Assembly: GCF_000226215.1 (NCBI RefSeq)
Contig: NZ_AGFF01000023.1
Span: 434,001 to 498,000, forward strand
Source: Dietzia alimentaria 72
GTDB taxonomy: Bacteria; Actinomycetota; Actinomycetes; Mycobacteriales; Mycobacteriaceae
Direction: 5' to 3'
Length of the DNA: 64,000 nucleotides
The position numbers and the translations under genes are program-made. Below the pieces are notes generated by a model, which worked only from the letters and a program-made list of their open reading frames with translations, searched no databases and was not told the DNA's origin. Positions 1-8,837 of this stretch are shown piece by piece; the first letter of the stretch is position 1; every line of letters starts with the position of its first letter.

Positions 1-1239
1 TTCGATGAACATCTCCTCGGCAGAGGTGCGGGTGAGCATGTTCAGGCCGGCCTTGGCCATGTTGGTGTGCGGATGGCCGGCGCCCTTGTAACGGCGCGAG
101 AACTGGCCCTCCATCGCGGAGACGTTCACGACATACTTCCGCCGGGCTTTCGACGCCGCCAGGGCAGGACGTAGACGTGAGACCAAAATGAACGGGGCCA
201 CAGAGTTGCACAGTTGCACCTCGAGCATCTCCATGGGCTCGACCTGCTCGACGGTGGCCACCCAACTGTTGTGGTCCACCACGTCCGGAAGCAGACCACC
301 CGCGTCGATGGCGGTCCCGGCGGCCATGCGTTCGAGCGATGCCGACCCGGCTTGCAGCGCGAGAGTGGCGATGTGCCCGGCCTCCCGTTCAGCCTCGTCG
401 CTGCCGATCAGAGCGGACTCGCCGCCCATGAGGGCCGCCGGGTGCAACTCGGACGTGCGGCCCATGGTCACCAGCGGGATGTCCGCCGCCCGGCCGGTCA
501 ACGGCGCATTTTCGCCCTCGACCAGTCCGGAGTACGAACCCGGGGAGCGGCGGACGGTCTGAGCGGCGTTGTTGATGAGGATGTCCAACGGTCCGGCGGC
601 GGCCACCTCGTCCGCCAGCGCCACGACCTGGGCGGGATCACGCAGATCCACTCCCATCACGTGTACGCGATCGGACCAGTCGGAGTAGTCGTCCATCGAC
701 GCGAAGCGGCGGACCGCATCGCGGGGGAAGCGCGTCGTGATGGTGACGTCGGCGCCGGCGCGCAGCAGCATGAGCGCGATGTACATACCGATTTTGGCGC
801 GACCACCGGTCAGCAGTGCCCGCCGCCCCGTCAAGTCCATCTCCGGATCGCGGCGAGCCCGGTTGGCGGCGGCGCAGTTCGGGCAAAGCTGGTGATAGAA
901 CGCATCCACCTGGGTGAAACGCTGCTTACAGACGTAACACGCCATCGCACGCTGGAGATGGCCTGCGACGGCACCGGGGGTATTCGAGACGAGACGGATG
1001 CCGGCGGTCTCGTCATCGATACGGGTGGGCGATCCGGTCGCGGTAGCTTCGATCACCGACTTGTCGGCGTCCTGCCGCTCCCTGCGCACCTCGGCGCGGC
1101 GAGTCTTCTTGAGGAGTTTGAACATGTGGCCCACTGACCGCTGCACGCGGATCGAGTCGGGATGATCGATGTCGAGCGCCGCCGCCTGGTCGAGGACCCG
1201 TTGGAAGGTGTCGAAGTCGTCTTGATCGATGCCGGTCAC
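1..1239 (-). CDS. Atypical SDR-family NAD(P)-dependent oxidoreductase with N-terminal zinc-ribbon-like motif (partial, 3' end off window)
   Basis: The first 413 residues are present and the C-terminus lies beyond the left edge. The N-terminal ~130 residues are helical and charged and hold two CxxC pairs (Cys101/104 and Cys119/122), a likely zinc knuckle. A Rossmann SDR domain follows: glycine-rich TGGRAKIG near residue 144 and an NNAAQ motif further on. At the usual YxxxK active site the sequence reads TNMAK, so the catalytic Tyr appears to be Thr while the Lys remains. A GTG start is chosen because a -10-like TACCGT lies 6 bp upstream and no Shine-Dalgarno is visible. Substrate unknown. The SDR fold is clear; function is not. 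Confidence 0.75.
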   Translation of the reverse strand, partial: MTGIDQDDFDTFQRVLDQAAALDIDHPDSIRVQRSVGHMFKLLKKTRRAEVRRERQDADKSVIEATATGSPTRIDDETAGIRLVSNTPGAVAGHLQRAMACYVCKQRFTQVDAFYHQLCPNCAAANRARRDPEMDLTGRRALLTGGRAKIGMYIALMLLRAGADVTITTRFPRDAVRRFASMDDYSDWSDRVHVMGVDLRDPAQVVALADEVAAAGPLDILINNAAQTVRRSPGSYSGLVEGENAPLTGRAADIPLVTMGRTSELHPAALMGGESALIGSDEAEREAGHIATLALQAGSASLERMAAGTAIDAGGLLPDVVDHNSWVATVEQVEPMEMLEVQLCNSVAPFILVSRLRPALAASKARRKYVVNVSAMEGQFSRRYKGAGHPHTNMAKAGLNMLTRTSAEEMFIE

Positions 1240-1245
1240 CAAGAC

Positions 1246-1251
1246 ACGGTA
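1246..1251 (-). promoter_or_regulatory. Candidate leaderless -10 element for the SDR gene
   Basis: TACCGT on the minus strand, 6 bp before the GTG start at 1239. It fits the actinobacterial TAnnnT consensus and would place transcription initiation at or near the start codon. Confidence 0.4.
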
Positions 1252-1330
1252 CGACGACGAGGGGGTCGGACCCTAAACCGTCCACCCGGGCTGGGGCCCT
1301 GGTGACCGGCGCGGAGCCTGAAACGAGAGC

Positions 1331-1360
1331 GGGTCCCGGCTCCTTGAGGAACCGGGACCC
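1331..1360 (-). terminator. Hairpin downstream of tRNA-Leu
   Basis: Perfect 9-bp GC-rich stem (GGGTCCCGG / CCGGGACCC) with a 12-nt loop, 22 bp past the tRNA 3' end. The T-run on the minus strand is weak. It lies between the tRNA and the SDR gene and probably ends the tRNA transcript. Confidence 0.5.
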
Positions 1361-1381
1361 TTCTACTGTCTCGACACAGTG

Positions 1382-1467
1382 TGCGCGAGGGGGGACTTGA
1401 ACCCCCACGTCCGTTAATAGGACACTAGCACCTCAAGCTAGCGCGTCTGCCATTCCGCCACTCGCGC
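1382..1467 (-). tRNA. tRNA-Leu (anticodon GAG)
   Basis: An 86-nt class II tRNA. It has a 7-bp acceptor stem (GCGCGAG / CTCGCGC), discriminator A, an anticodon stem-loop with GAG at 1434-1432 (reads CUC and CUU leucine codons), a long variable arm and a TTCAAGT T-loop. The 3' CCA is not encoded. It stands alone between the SDR gene and the PEBP-family gene. Confidence 0.95.
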
Positions 1468-1655
1468 TTGCACACCTGCCGACCACACCGGATCGTGTCC
1501 AGCTTGGTCGTGCGAGGAATGACACTATCCGATGCCTGAACCGGCGACCAAATCGGGCCTCCTCCACAGCCCACGCAAGCGGGTCATCGCTGGTAGACAG
1601 GGACGTGACCCATTGGAGGGACCCCCTCCACGACGACCGACCCAGGAGGATCACC

Positions 1656-2198
1656 ATGACAGAGTTTCGAGTGCCCGACCCATACGCTGCTCTGCCGAGC
1701 CTGCCCGCCCTCGAGGTGACCAGCGAGTCGTTCACCGAAGGCGGGACGCTCTCGGCCGCCCAGCTCGGCGGTAAAATGGGGGTGGAGGGCGGCCTCGACA
1801 AATCGCCTCAGGTCAGCTGGAGCGCCGGACCGGAGGGCACGGAGACGTACGTGGTGACCGTGTTCGATCCTGACGCACCCACCGCTTCGGGTTTCTGGCA
1901 CTGGTCCGTGGCTAACATCCCCGCCGACGTCACGTCGCTACCCGAGGGTGCCTGCACAGGAGACGACATCTCGGGGCTGCCCGAGGGCGCCGCAGTGGTC
2001 CGCAATGACGCCGGTTTCAAGGGGTTCGTGGGCGCGGCCCCGCCCGCGGGACACGGCCCGCACCGTTACATCCTCGGCGTGCACGCGGTGGGGGGACGTA
2101 TCGAACTCGACGACGACGCCTCGTGCGCGTTCGTCGGCTTCAACCTCTTCGGCCAGGGACTGGCTCGGGGCACCACAACTGGGCTCTTCGAGCAGTAG
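1656..2198 (+). CDS. YbhB/YbcL family Raf-kinase-inhibitor-like protein (PEBP fold)
   Basis: 180 aa. The phosphatidylethanolamine-binding-protein signature is present: a DPDAPT motif followed by FWHW near residues 70-80, and GPHRY near residue 135, which together form the anion-binding pocket. The ATG is chosen over an upstream extension because AGGAGGA lies 5 bp before it. Bacterial members are small cytoplasmic proteins of unclear biochemical role; the M. tuberculosis homologue is Rv2140c (TB18.6). It is convergent with pyrD, stop codons only 3 bp apart, as in mycobacteria. Confidence 0.9.
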   Translation: MTEFRVPDPYAALPSLPALEVTSESFTEGGTLSAAQLGGKMGVEGGLDKSPQVSWSAGPEGTETYVVTVFDPDAPTASGFWHWSVANIPADVTSLPEGACTGDDISGLPEGAAVVRNDAGFKGFVGAAPPAGHGPHRYILGVHAVGGRIELDDDASCAFVGFNLFGQGLARGTTTGLFEQ

Positions 2199-2201
2199 AG
2201 C

Positions 2202-3269
2202 TCAGCCCACGGCAGAGCCGACGGCTTCCGCCAGGGAAGCGAACCCGCCCTGGCGGAGCCGCCGTGCGACCAGCTTGTTGGTGCCCCGCACCAGTTCGGG
2301 TCCTGTGAAGATGAATCCGGTGTAGGTCTGGACGAGATTCGCTCCGTGCGTGATGCGCTCCCACACATCCTCGGGTGTTTCGATACCGCCCACGGAGATG
2401 ATCACGATGCGACCTCCGGCGCGTCCGTGGATCCGTGCAAGGACCTCGCGGGAACGGCTCGCGACCGGAGCTCCCGAAATTCCACCGGCACCGAGCGCTT
2501 CGACGCGTTGCGCAGGTGTGGTGAGCCCATCCCGCGAGATGGTGGTGTTAGTCGCGACGATCCCCGCCAGACCGAGCTCCAGCACGAGGTCGGTGACCGC
2601 GTCAATGTCCGAGTTGTCCAGATCCGGGGCGATCTTCACCAAGACGGGGATCGTGGCCACGTCGCGAACCGCGGTCAAGATCGGACGCAACGACTCGACG
2701 GCCTGCAGATCACGCAGCCCCGGAGTGTTGGGGGAGCTGACGTTCACCACCAGATAGTCGGCAAGTCCTGTGAGCATGGTCGTCGAGGCCACGTAGTCGC
2801 GGACCGCGTCCTCTGCGGGCACCACCTTGGTTTTGCCTATATTGATGCCCACAGGGTCGCTGCTGCGGCGCCTCCGGAGATTATTCGCGGCGTTGCCGGC
2901 CCCGTGATTGTTGAAGCCCATCCGGTTGAGAATCGCACGATCCTCGATCAGACGGAACAGCCGCGGCGTCGGGTTGCCGGGCTGCGGCGACGCGGTAACA
3001 GTGCCCACCTCGCTGAACCCGAACCCGATGGCTCCCCAGGAGTCCACGGCGGCGGCGTTCTTGTCGAAGCCGGCCGCGAGGCCGAGCGGGCCGGGGAAGG
3101 TCCGCCCCAGGATGTCCTGCGCCAGCAGGGGGTCCCGCACGGCCAGGATGCGGCGCACGAGCGTGCCCAGAGGCGGCACGAGTGTGAGGAGCTTGAGGAC
3201 TCCGAATACCAGGTGGTGGATTCGCTCCGCGGGAAAGCGGAACAGCACACTCTTGAGCAGTGCGTACAC
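2202..3269 (-). CDS. pyrD: Dihydroorotate dehydrogenase, quinone-dependent (class 2)
   Basis: 355 aa. Oxidises dihydroorotate to orotate in de novo pyrimidine synthesis using FMN and passes electrons to membrane quinone. The N-terminal ~40 residues are the class-2 amphipathic membrane-binding helices ([13 protein letters not shown]). FMN/substrate motifs include GFDKN, NRMGFNN and [10 protein letters not shown] with the catalytic Ser. A GTG start follows GAGGAG at 5 bp. The lipoprotein gene lies just upstream on the same strand (35-bp gap), matching the lppL-pyrD order of M. tuberculosis. Confidence 0.96.
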   Translation of the reverse strand: MYALLKSVLFRFPAERIHHLVFGVLKLLTLVPPLGTLVRRILAVRDPLLAQDILGRTFPGPLGLAAGFDKNAAAVDSWGAIGFGFSEVGTVTASPQPGNPTPRLFRLIEDRAILNRMGFNNHGAGNAANNLRRRRSSDPVGINIGKTKVVPAEDAVRDYVASTTMLTGLADYLVVNVSSPNTPGLRDLQAVESLRPILTAVRDVATIPVLVKIAPDLDNSDIDAVTDLVLELGLAGIVATNTTISRDGLTTPAQRVEALGAGGISGAPVASRSREVLARIHGRAGGRIVIISVGGIETPEDVWERITHGANLVQTYTGFIFTGPELVRGTNKLVARRLRQGGFASLAEAVGSAVG

Positions 3270-3304
3270 GGTTCTCCTCGGGGGATGTGGATGGTCGGGA
3301 GCGG

Positions 3305-4336
3305 TCAGCTCGATGGTTCGGTCAGCGCGGGACTGATCAGATGCAGACCCGCGCCATCGGCCGAGCCCACGACCACGGTCCCGGAGTCCGTGACGGCCAA
3401 CGAATCAGGCTGACGCACCGTGTTGACCTCCGCCCGGCGTACCCCGATCCCGTCGCCGAGATCGTACGCCTGGACGGTGTTGGTACCGGTTGAGGTGACC
3501 CAGACGACACCACGCGAGGCGTCCTCGGCCACGGCCCACGGAGCAGAGGCGACCGGGAACTGCTGATGTAGCCTGACCGGCGAGGTGGAGAACAGCAGAA
3601 GTGTGCTGCCGACCGTATCGCTCGCTACGACGGAGCGTTCACCGAACTCGTCCAGCATCCCCGCGCCGCTGCCCGCCCGCAGCAGCGGGCCCGCGACCTC
3701 ATCGGAGAGGTCGATGCTCGCTATTACGGTGTCGGGGCGGCTCAACACGGTCACCGAACCGTCACGCGCCACACTGATCCGGTCGACAGACGTCAGCCCG
3801 CCGATACGGTGCTGCTCTACACCGTCAGCATCTCGGACCACCACGTCGCCCTCACTGGTGCCGGTCAACACCCGGCCATCGGCGGTCTGGGCCGCGGCCG
3901 TGACTGCGCCCAGTCCGTCCAGCTCACGAACCTCGCCGCCGGGGGCGACCAGGACAACTCCGTCGCCGTGCGGAACCAGCACAGTCCCGTCGGTACCGAC
4001 GGTCGCGACGCCGGCGTCCTCAGGCAGGGGCACCGACTTCTCGGGGGTCCACCGAGTGCCCTCTACGTCCCCGATCTCCAGGGACGGCGGACCGTCGACC
4101 TGCGCAATCACCCGGTCACCCACAGCGAGTAGGGCCCGCACCGAACCCGGGGTAGTGATCACCTCGCCCTCACGCGGATCTGAGACCTGGGGCGACTCTG
4201 CAGGGGAGGCGTTGCCCTGCTCGATCCGGTTGCTGTCCTCAAGGTCACTGCTGGCCGGAGAACAGGCAGTGAGACCGACCGCGGCCGTGACCAGCACGGC
4301 GGGCAGAACGGAAGAACAAAGGTAACGAAGGGGCAC
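3305..4336 (-). CDS. LppL-like lipoprotein with predicted beta-propeller
   Basis: 343 aa from GTG, preceded by AAAGGA. It has a lipoprotein signal peptide: basic start, hydrophobic stretch of ~15 residues, lipobox LTAC with Cys25 as the acylated residue. The mature part is Ser/Glu-rich at first, then consists of repeated ~40-residue segments with DGTV/DGRV turns typical of beta-propeller or SMP-30-like folds. Position next to pyrD and divergent from uppP matches lppL (Rv2138). Molecular function unknown; an extracytoplasmic binding role is inferred. Confidence 0.75.
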   Translation of the reverse strand: MPLRYLCSSVLPAVLVTAAVGLTACSPASSDLEDSNRIEQGNASPAESPQVSDPREGEVITTPGSVRALLAVGDRVIAQVDGPPSLEIGDVEGTRWTPEKSVPLPEDAGVATVGTDGTVLVPHGDGVVLVAPGGEVRELDGLGAVTAAAQTADGRVLTGTSEGDVVVRDADGVEQHRIGGLTSVDRISVARDGSVTVLSRPDTVIASIDLSDEVAGPLLRAGSGAGMLDEFGERSVVASDTVGSTLLLFSTSPVRLHQQFPVASAPWAVAEDASRGVVWVTSTGTNTVQAYDLGDGIGVRRAEVNTVRQPDSLAVTDSGTVVVGSADGAGLHLISPALTEPSS

Positions 4337-4405
4337 GGGGTTCCTTTCGACTATCCGCCATTGTCCATCACCCGAGTCAACGGACACCGTCCAGGTCCGG
4401 CCGAC

Positions 4406-4411
4406 TACCCT
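4406..4411 (+). promoter_or_regulatory. Candidate -10 element upstream of uppP
   Basis: TACCCT in the lppL-uppP divergent gap. Transcription starting ~7 bp downstream would give uppP either a leaderless in-frame GTG start at 4418 or a ~57-nt leader carrying the Shine-Dalgarno used by the GTG at 4475. Confidence 0.35.
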
Positions 4412-4474
4412 CACTGCGTGCGGCGATGCGCTCCGCGTCATGTCGCCCGTCGACCCCGAGAGGAAGCTTCACCG

Positions 4475-5359
4475 GTGAACACAACCGTCCTCGCCGCCGG
4501 AGGTGCAGAGGAGATGTCCTGGCTCCAGGTCATCGTCCTTTCCGTTATCCAGGGGCTCACGGAGTTCCTGCCCGTGTCCTCATCCGGGCATCTGCGGATC
4601 TTCTCCACGTGGTGGTTCGGTGCGGACGCGGGCGCCTCGTTTACCGCGGTCGTGCAACTCGGCACCGAAGCTGCCGTCCTGGCGTTCTTCTTCAGGGACA
4701 TCGTCCGCATTCTCGCCGCCTGGTTCCGGGGGGTGCTCGACGCGACCCGACGTGACGACGCCGACTACCGGCTCGGCTGGTACGTGATTATCGGCTCCGT
4801 TCCGATCGCGTTGATCGGTTTCCTGGGCAAGGACCTCATCCGGGACGCCGCACGGAATCTCTGGATCACGGCGATCGTCCTGATCGCCTTCTCGTTCGTG
4901 TTCCTCCTCGCCGAGAAGCTCGGCCGGCAGGACCGTCCGGTCGAGGCGACGTCGCTCAAGGGCCTTACAATGAAGGACGCACTCATCATGGGTCTGGCAC
5001 AGTGCCTGGCCCTGATCCCGGGTGTGAGCCGCTCCGGCGGCACGATCTCAGCCGGCTTGTTCCTCAACATGTCCCGCTCCGCTGCGGCCCGGTTCTCGTT
5101 CCTGCTCGCCATTCCCGCAGTCCTCGCCTCCGGCCTGTTCAGCCTCCCCGACGCGTTTGAGCCGTCGGTCGGACAATCCGCCAGCGGCATCCAGTTGTTT
5201 CTCGGTGCCGCCGTGGCGTTCGTGGTGGGGTACGCGGCCATCGCGTGGTTCCTCAGGTTCGTCTCCACCCACTCGATCGCGTGGTTCGCCGGCTACCGGA
5301 TCCTCCTCGGACTACTGGTAATGGGCCTTCTCGCCGCGGGCATCATCCCCGCTACCTGA
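4475..5359 (+). CDS. uppP: Undecaprenyl-diphosphatase (BacA/UppP family)
   Basis: 294 aa integral membrane enzyme that dephosphorylates undecaprenyl pyrophosphate to recycle the lipid carrier for peptidoglycan and arabinogalactan; overproduction gives bacitracin resistance in other species. Both family motifs are present: [10 protein letters not shown] near the N-terminus and PGVSRSGGT near residue 180. About eight hydrophobic segments. GTG at 4475 is preferred (GAGAGGAAG 8 bp upstream); ATG at 4514 gives a more typical 281 aa but its ribosome site would be too close, and GTG 4418 is a possible leaderless start. First gene of a five-gene plus-strand run ending in mshC. Confidence 0.95.
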   Translation: MNTTVLAAGGAEEMSWLQVIVLSVIQGLTEFLPVSSSGHLRIFSTWWFGADAGASFTAVVQLGTEAAVLAFFFRDIVRILAAWFRGVLDATRRDDADYRLGWYVIIGSVPIALIGFLGKDLIRDAARNLWITAIVLIAFSFVFLLAEKLGRQDRPVEATSLKGLTMKDALIMGLAQCLALIPGVSRSGGTISAGLFLNMSRSAAARFSFLLAIPAVLASGLFSLPDAFEPSVGQSASGIQLFLGAAVAFVVGYAAIAWFLRFVSTHSIAWFAGYRILLGLLVMGLLAAGIIPAT

Positions 5360-5389
5360 CCCTTCACCACCGGAGTCTTCCGCCGTCGG

Positions 5390-5395
5390 TAACCT
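5390..5395 (+). promoter_or_regulatory. Candidate leaderless -10 element for the histidine phosphatase gene
   Basis: TAACCT 6 bp before the ATG at 5402; no Shine-Dalgarno is present there. Confidence 0.4.
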
Positions 5396-5401
5396 GCCGG
5401 T

Positions 5402-6106
5402 ATGACCGTCATCCTGCTCAGGCACGGCCGCTCCACCGCCAACACCGCACACACCCTCGCGGGCCGCACCCCCGGTGTTGGCCTCGACGACACCGGCCGT
5501 GGCCAGGCGGCGGACCTGTCCACCCGACTCGGGGCGCTACCCGTCGAAGCCGTCGTTCGGTCGCCGCTCATGCGATGCCGGGAGACCATCGAACCGCTCA
5601 CCTCCGCCCTCGGTATCGAGGCCGAGATCGACGACCGTCTGATCGAGGTGGATTACGGCACCTGGACGGGCAGAACACTCACGGATCTGGCCAAGGAACA
5701 CATCTGGTCCGTCGTGCAGCAACATCCTTCTTCGGCCGCGTTCCCTGAGGGCGAGTCGCTAGCCCAGATGGCCATCCGTGCGGTTTCCGCGATCCGGATG
5801 CACGATCGCCGTCTGGCCGACGCCGCGGGCCGTGACGTCCTGTGGGTGGCGTGTAGCCACGGCGATGTGATCAAAGCGATCCTCGCCGATGCGTACGGAA
5901 TGCACCTGGACCACTTCCAGCGCATCGTGGTGGAACCTGCGTCGGTATCGGTGGTGCGCTACACCCCGCACCGTCCGTTCGTACTGCGGGTAAACGACAC
6001 GGGCGGCGACCTGTCGAGCCTGGCCGGCGATCCCGCGGGGCACGTCGGCAACGCGACGCCGGGCCATGCAAGCTCGGACGCGGTCCCGGGCGGGAACGTA
6101 CCCTGA
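5402..6106 (+). CDS. Histidine phosphatase family protein (MSMEG_4193/Rv2135c type)
   Basis: 234 aa. The catalytic RHG motif is at residues 7-9 (LLRHGRST), a second arginine lies in VRSPLMRCRETI near residue 56, the acid E in LIEVDYGTW, and the second catalytic His in CSHGD near residue 160. All four phosphoglycerate-mutase-superfamily active-site elements are therefore intact. Related mycobacterial proteins are annotated as phosphatases rather than mutases; the substrate is not known. It follows uppP as Rv2135c follows Rv2136c in M. tuberculosis. The last ~35 residues are low-complexity. Confidence 0.85.
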   Translation: MTVILLRHGRSTANTAHTLAGRTPGVGLDDTGRGQAADLSTRLGALPVEAVVRSPLMRCRETIEPLTSALGIEAEIDDRLIEVDYGTWTGRTLTDLAKEHIWSVVQQHPSSAAFPEGESLAQMAIRAVSAIRMHDRRLADAAGRDVLWVACSHGDVIKAILADAYGMHLDHFQRIVVEPASVSVVRYTPHRPFVLRVNDTGGDLSSLAGDPAGHVGNATPGHASSDAVPGGNVP

Positions 6107-6158
6107 TGAGCCTGAGCACCAGCACCCATACCCGGCAACACACGAGGAGACGACCGGC

Positions 6159-6746
6159 ATGAGCAGGGAAGTCCACGAGTTCCGCGACCCGACCCGGTTC
6201 GTGGTGGGCACCGTCGGCCAGCCCGGCGAGCGAGTCTTCTTCGTTCAGGCCACCGAATCCGGACGCACGGTCTCCGTGCGTTGCGAGAAGCAGCAGGCCC
6301 TGATCCTCTCCGAGCGCATGGGAGACCTGCTCGACGAGATCGCCGAGAAATCGGATGTGGCGGTGCCTCCCGAGGCGGGCACGGTCGACGACCTGGCGCC
6401 GCTGGAGATGCCGGTGGACGCGGAATTCCAGGTGGGCACAATGGGGTTGGGCTGGGACGGTGAGCGCAACCAGATCGTGGTGGAACTTCTCGCCCTGGAC
6501 CCCTCCTCGACCGACGAGTCGGTAGTGCTATCAGACTCCGAGGACGCCCCCGACGCGCTCCGCGTCTTCTTGAGCCCGCAGAGGGCCCGTCAGTTCGTGC
6601 TCCGCAGCGAGAAGGTCGTCTCGGCGGGACGCGCCCCCTGCCCGCTGTGCGGCGAGCCGATCGATACCACAGGGCACCTGTGTATCCGCCTGAACGGGTA
6701 CCTGCCGCGTTCGGGTGAAGCGCTGGCCGACCTCGTAGATCCGTGA
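6159..6746 (+). CDS. DUF3090 family protein
   Basis: 195 aa. Opens with a hydrophobic-turn-rich region (FVVGTVGQPGERVFFVQA) characteristic of this actinobacterial family. The C-terminus carries CPLCGEPIDTTGHLC, a probable zinc-binding CxxC...H..C knuckle. ATG chosen with GAGGAGA 8 bp upstream; an in-frame upstream ATG at 6066 would overlap the phosphatase gene and has no ribosome site. It overlaps the next gene by 4 bp (GTGA), so the two are probably translationally coupled. Conserved next to the SCO1664-like gene across actinobacteria; function unknown. Confidence 0.85.
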   Translation: MSREVHEFRDPTRFVVGTVGQPGERVFFVQATESGRTVSVRCEKQQALILSERMGDLLDEIAEKSDVAVPPEAGTVDDLAPLEMPVDAEFQVGTMGLGWDGERNQIVVELLALDPSSTDESVVLSDSEDAPDALRVFLSPQRARQFVLRSEKVVSAGRAPCPLCGEPIDTTGHLCIRLNGYLPRSGEALADLVDP

Positions 6747-7528
6747 GCGACCGCCCGGCGGGCCCCGAGCTCACCGTCCTGTACCGGATCCCGTCGGGGA
6801 GCAACGCCGTCTACCGCTGCGAAGACGCCGAGGGCGGTGGGTGGGTCTACAAGCCGTCGGCGGGGGAGCGGCCCCTGATGGACTTCCCGGACGGCAGTCT
6901 GGCCGCCCGTGAGATCGCCGCCCATGACGTGTCCGCGGCGCTCGGCTGGGACCTGGTTCCCAAGACCGTCTTGGCATTCGGACCGGGTGGGCGGGGAATG
7001 GCGCAGCGGTGGGTCGAGGAAGCAGACCGCGGCTCACGAGTGGGCGACCACGATCCTGTGGACGTGCATCCTGCCGACGAGCTCCCCGAGGGACGAGCCG
7101 CGGTGCTCCGCGGGGAGGGTGCACAGGGTGAGGACGTAGTGGTCGCTCACTCAACCGACGCCCGACTTCGTCGTATCGCGTTATTCGACGTGGTGGTCAA
7201 TAACGCCGACCGCAAGGGCGGGCACGTACTTGTGGACACGGCCGGCCAGACCTGGGCGATCGATCACGGCCTGTCCTTCCACACCGAACCCAAGCTCCGT
7301 ACCGTCCTCTGGGGGTGGGCGGGACAACCGTTGCCGGAACCAGACCTGGCGGGTCTGCACAAGGTCCTGGACGGCCTGGCGGCGCATGGGTCACTGCGTG
7401 ACACCCTGTCCGACCTGCTCACAAGCGCTGAAATCGAGGCCTTGGAACGTCGCGTCGACGGACTGCTCACCGGCGGAGTCTTTCCCGCACCCGGCCCGGG
7501 CTACCCCTTACCCTGGCCGCTCTTCTGA
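6743..7528 (+). CDS. SCO1664 family protein (PI3/PI4-kinase-like fold)
   Basis: 261 aa, GTG start overlapping the DUF3090 stop. An N-terminal lobe with GSNAVYRCE resembles a glycine-rich nucleotide loop. ALFDVVVNNADRKGGH and AIDHGLSFH match the catalytic HRD/DHG-like and metal-binding segments of the phosphatidylinositol-kinase-like superfamily. The same pair (DUF3090 + SCO1664) precedes mshC-region genes in mycobacteria (Rv2134c-Rv2133c). Kinase activity is inferred from the fold only; no substrate is known. Confidence 0.8.
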   Translation: MSDRPAGPELTVLYRIPSGSNAVYRCEDAEGGGWVYKPSAGERPLMDFPDGSLAAREIAAHDVSAALGWDLVPKTVLAFGPGGRGMAQRWVEEADRGSRVGDHDPVDVHPADELPEGRAAVLRGEGAQGEDVVVAHSTDARLRRIALFDVVVNNADRKGGHVLVDTAGQTWAIDHGLSFHTEPKLRTVLWGWAGQPLPEPDLAGLHKVLDGLAAHGSLRDTLSDLLTSAEIEALERRVDGLLTGGVFPAPGPGYPLPWPLF

Positions 7529-7542
7529 ACCGGCGAACTCTC

Positions 7543-7548
7543 TAGACT
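7543..7548 (+). promoter_or_regulatory. Candidate leaderless -10 element for mshC
   Basis: TAGACT, 7 bp before the mshC ATG at 7556, with no Shine-Dalgarno in between. It suggests mshC has its own promoter in addition to read-through from upstream. Confidence 0.45.
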
Positions 7549-7555
7549 CGGCCCC

Positions 7556-8809
7556 ATGCATTCGTGGTCCTCGCCAGTCGTCCCCTCGGTTCCCGGCGAC
7601 GGCGCCTCTCTCAGGTTGTTCGACACTGCCGGAAACGGGATCCGCGAGGTGGCCCCGGGGCCTGTCGCGCGGATGTACGTCTGCGGCATCACCCCCTATG
7701 ACACCACCCATCTGGGCCACGCGGCCACGTACCTGACGTTCGACCTCGTGTACCGACTCCTGTTGGACGCGGGACACGAGGTGCACTACGTGCAGAACAC
7801 CACCGACGTCGACGATCCGCTGTTCGAGCGGGCCGAGCGCGACGGCGTTGACTGGCGGGAACTGGGGGACCGGGAGACCGACCTGTTCCGAGCCGACATG
7901 GAAGCTCTACGCGTCCTACCGCCGCGCGACTACGTTGCCGCCACGGAGACCATCGACGAGGTGGTGGAGATGGTCGGAGAGCTGATCGAGCGGGGCCACG
8001 CCTACACAATCGATCCGGCCGTCGACGGCTTCTCGGACGTGTACTACCGGCATCGTGCCACCGCGAACTTCGGTTACCAGTCGGGATATGACGACGACGA
8101 GATGGCGGCCGCATTTGCTGAGCGCGGTGGCGATCCGGACCGAGCAGGAAAGGAGCATCCGCTGGATGCGCTGCTCTGGCGCGTCGAACGGCCCGGTGAA
8201 CCGTCGTGGGTGTCCCCATGGGGTGCGGGCCGGCCGGGATGGCATGTTGAGTGTTCGGCGATCGCCCGCAACCGGCTCGGGATGGAGTTCGACATCCAGG
8301 GCGGCGGCAGCGATCTGGCCTTCCCCCACCACGAGTTCTCGGCCGCTCACGCGGAAGCCGCCACGGGCAGTTCCCCCTTCGCGCGTTTCTATGTCCACGC
8401 GGCCATGATCGGTCTCGACGGCGTCAAAATGAGTAAGTCCCTCGGAAACCTCGTGCGCGTTCAGAAGCTGCTTGAGGACGGCGTGGACCCGGCCCTGATC
8501 CGGTTGGGCCTGTTCGCCGAGCACTACCGAACCGACCGCTCCTGGTCGGCAGACCTTCTGGACAAGGCGCGTGAGCGCAGCGCGGCGTGGGCCCGGGCGA
8601 TCTCCCTGAGCGCGGGTGCGGATGCCGCAACGATGATCGCCGACCTACGCGATCGTCTGGCCGACGACCTCGATACCCCGGGTGCACTCGCCGTAGTCGA
8701 CGCGTGGGCCGCGGCGTCCCTGGACGGTGACCGGTCGGACCCGACCGCAGGCGCGGCGGTGGCGACCGCTCTGGACGGCCTGTTGGGAATCTCGCTCCGA
8801 TCCGACTGA
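7556..8809 (+). CDS. mshC: Cysteine--1-D-myo-inosityl 2-amino-2-deoxy-alpha-D-glucopyranoside ligase (mycothiol ligase)
   Basis: 417 aa. ATP-dependent ligation of cysteine to GlcN-Ins, the penultimate step of mycothiol synthesis. It is a class I cysteinyl-tRNA-synthetase relative: HLGH (HIGH-type) motif near residue 53, zinc-ligand Cys in [17 protein letters not shown] with the second zinc Cys, and KMSKS near residue 292. The length (~415) and the absence of the long tRNA-binding C-terminal domain separate MshC from CysS. Shows that the organism makes mycothiol. Confidence 0.95.
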   Translation: MHSWSSPVVPSVPGDGASLRLFDTAGNGIREVAPGPVARMYVCGITPYDTTHLGHAATYLTFDLVYRLLLDAGHEVHYVQNTTDVDDPLFERAERDGVDWRELGDRETDLFRADMEALRVLPPRDYVAATETIDEVVEMVGELIERGHAYTIDPAVDGFSDVYYRHRATANFGYQSGYDDDEMAAAFAERGGDPDRAGKEHPLDALLWRVERPGEPSWVSPWGAGRPGWHVECSAIARNRLGMEFDIQGGGSDLAFPHHEFSAAHAEAATGSSPFARFYVHAAMIGLDGVKMSKSLGNLVRVQKLLEDGVDPALIRLGLFAEHYRTDRSWSADLLDKARERSAAWARAISLSAGADAATMIADLRDRLADDLDTPGALAVVDAWAAASLDGDRSDPTAGAAVATALDGLLGISLRSD

Positions 8810-8837
8810 CCCGGGCTGCCGACGCCTCCGGGACAGC

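Noticed and set aside
214-1137. 307-codon open frame on the plus strand
   Set aside because: Antisense to the SDR gene; Arg/His-rich with no motifs, typical of high-GC shadow frames.
2346-3413. 355-codon plus-strand open frame
   Set aside because: Antisense to pyrD, whose class-2 motifs are unambiguous.
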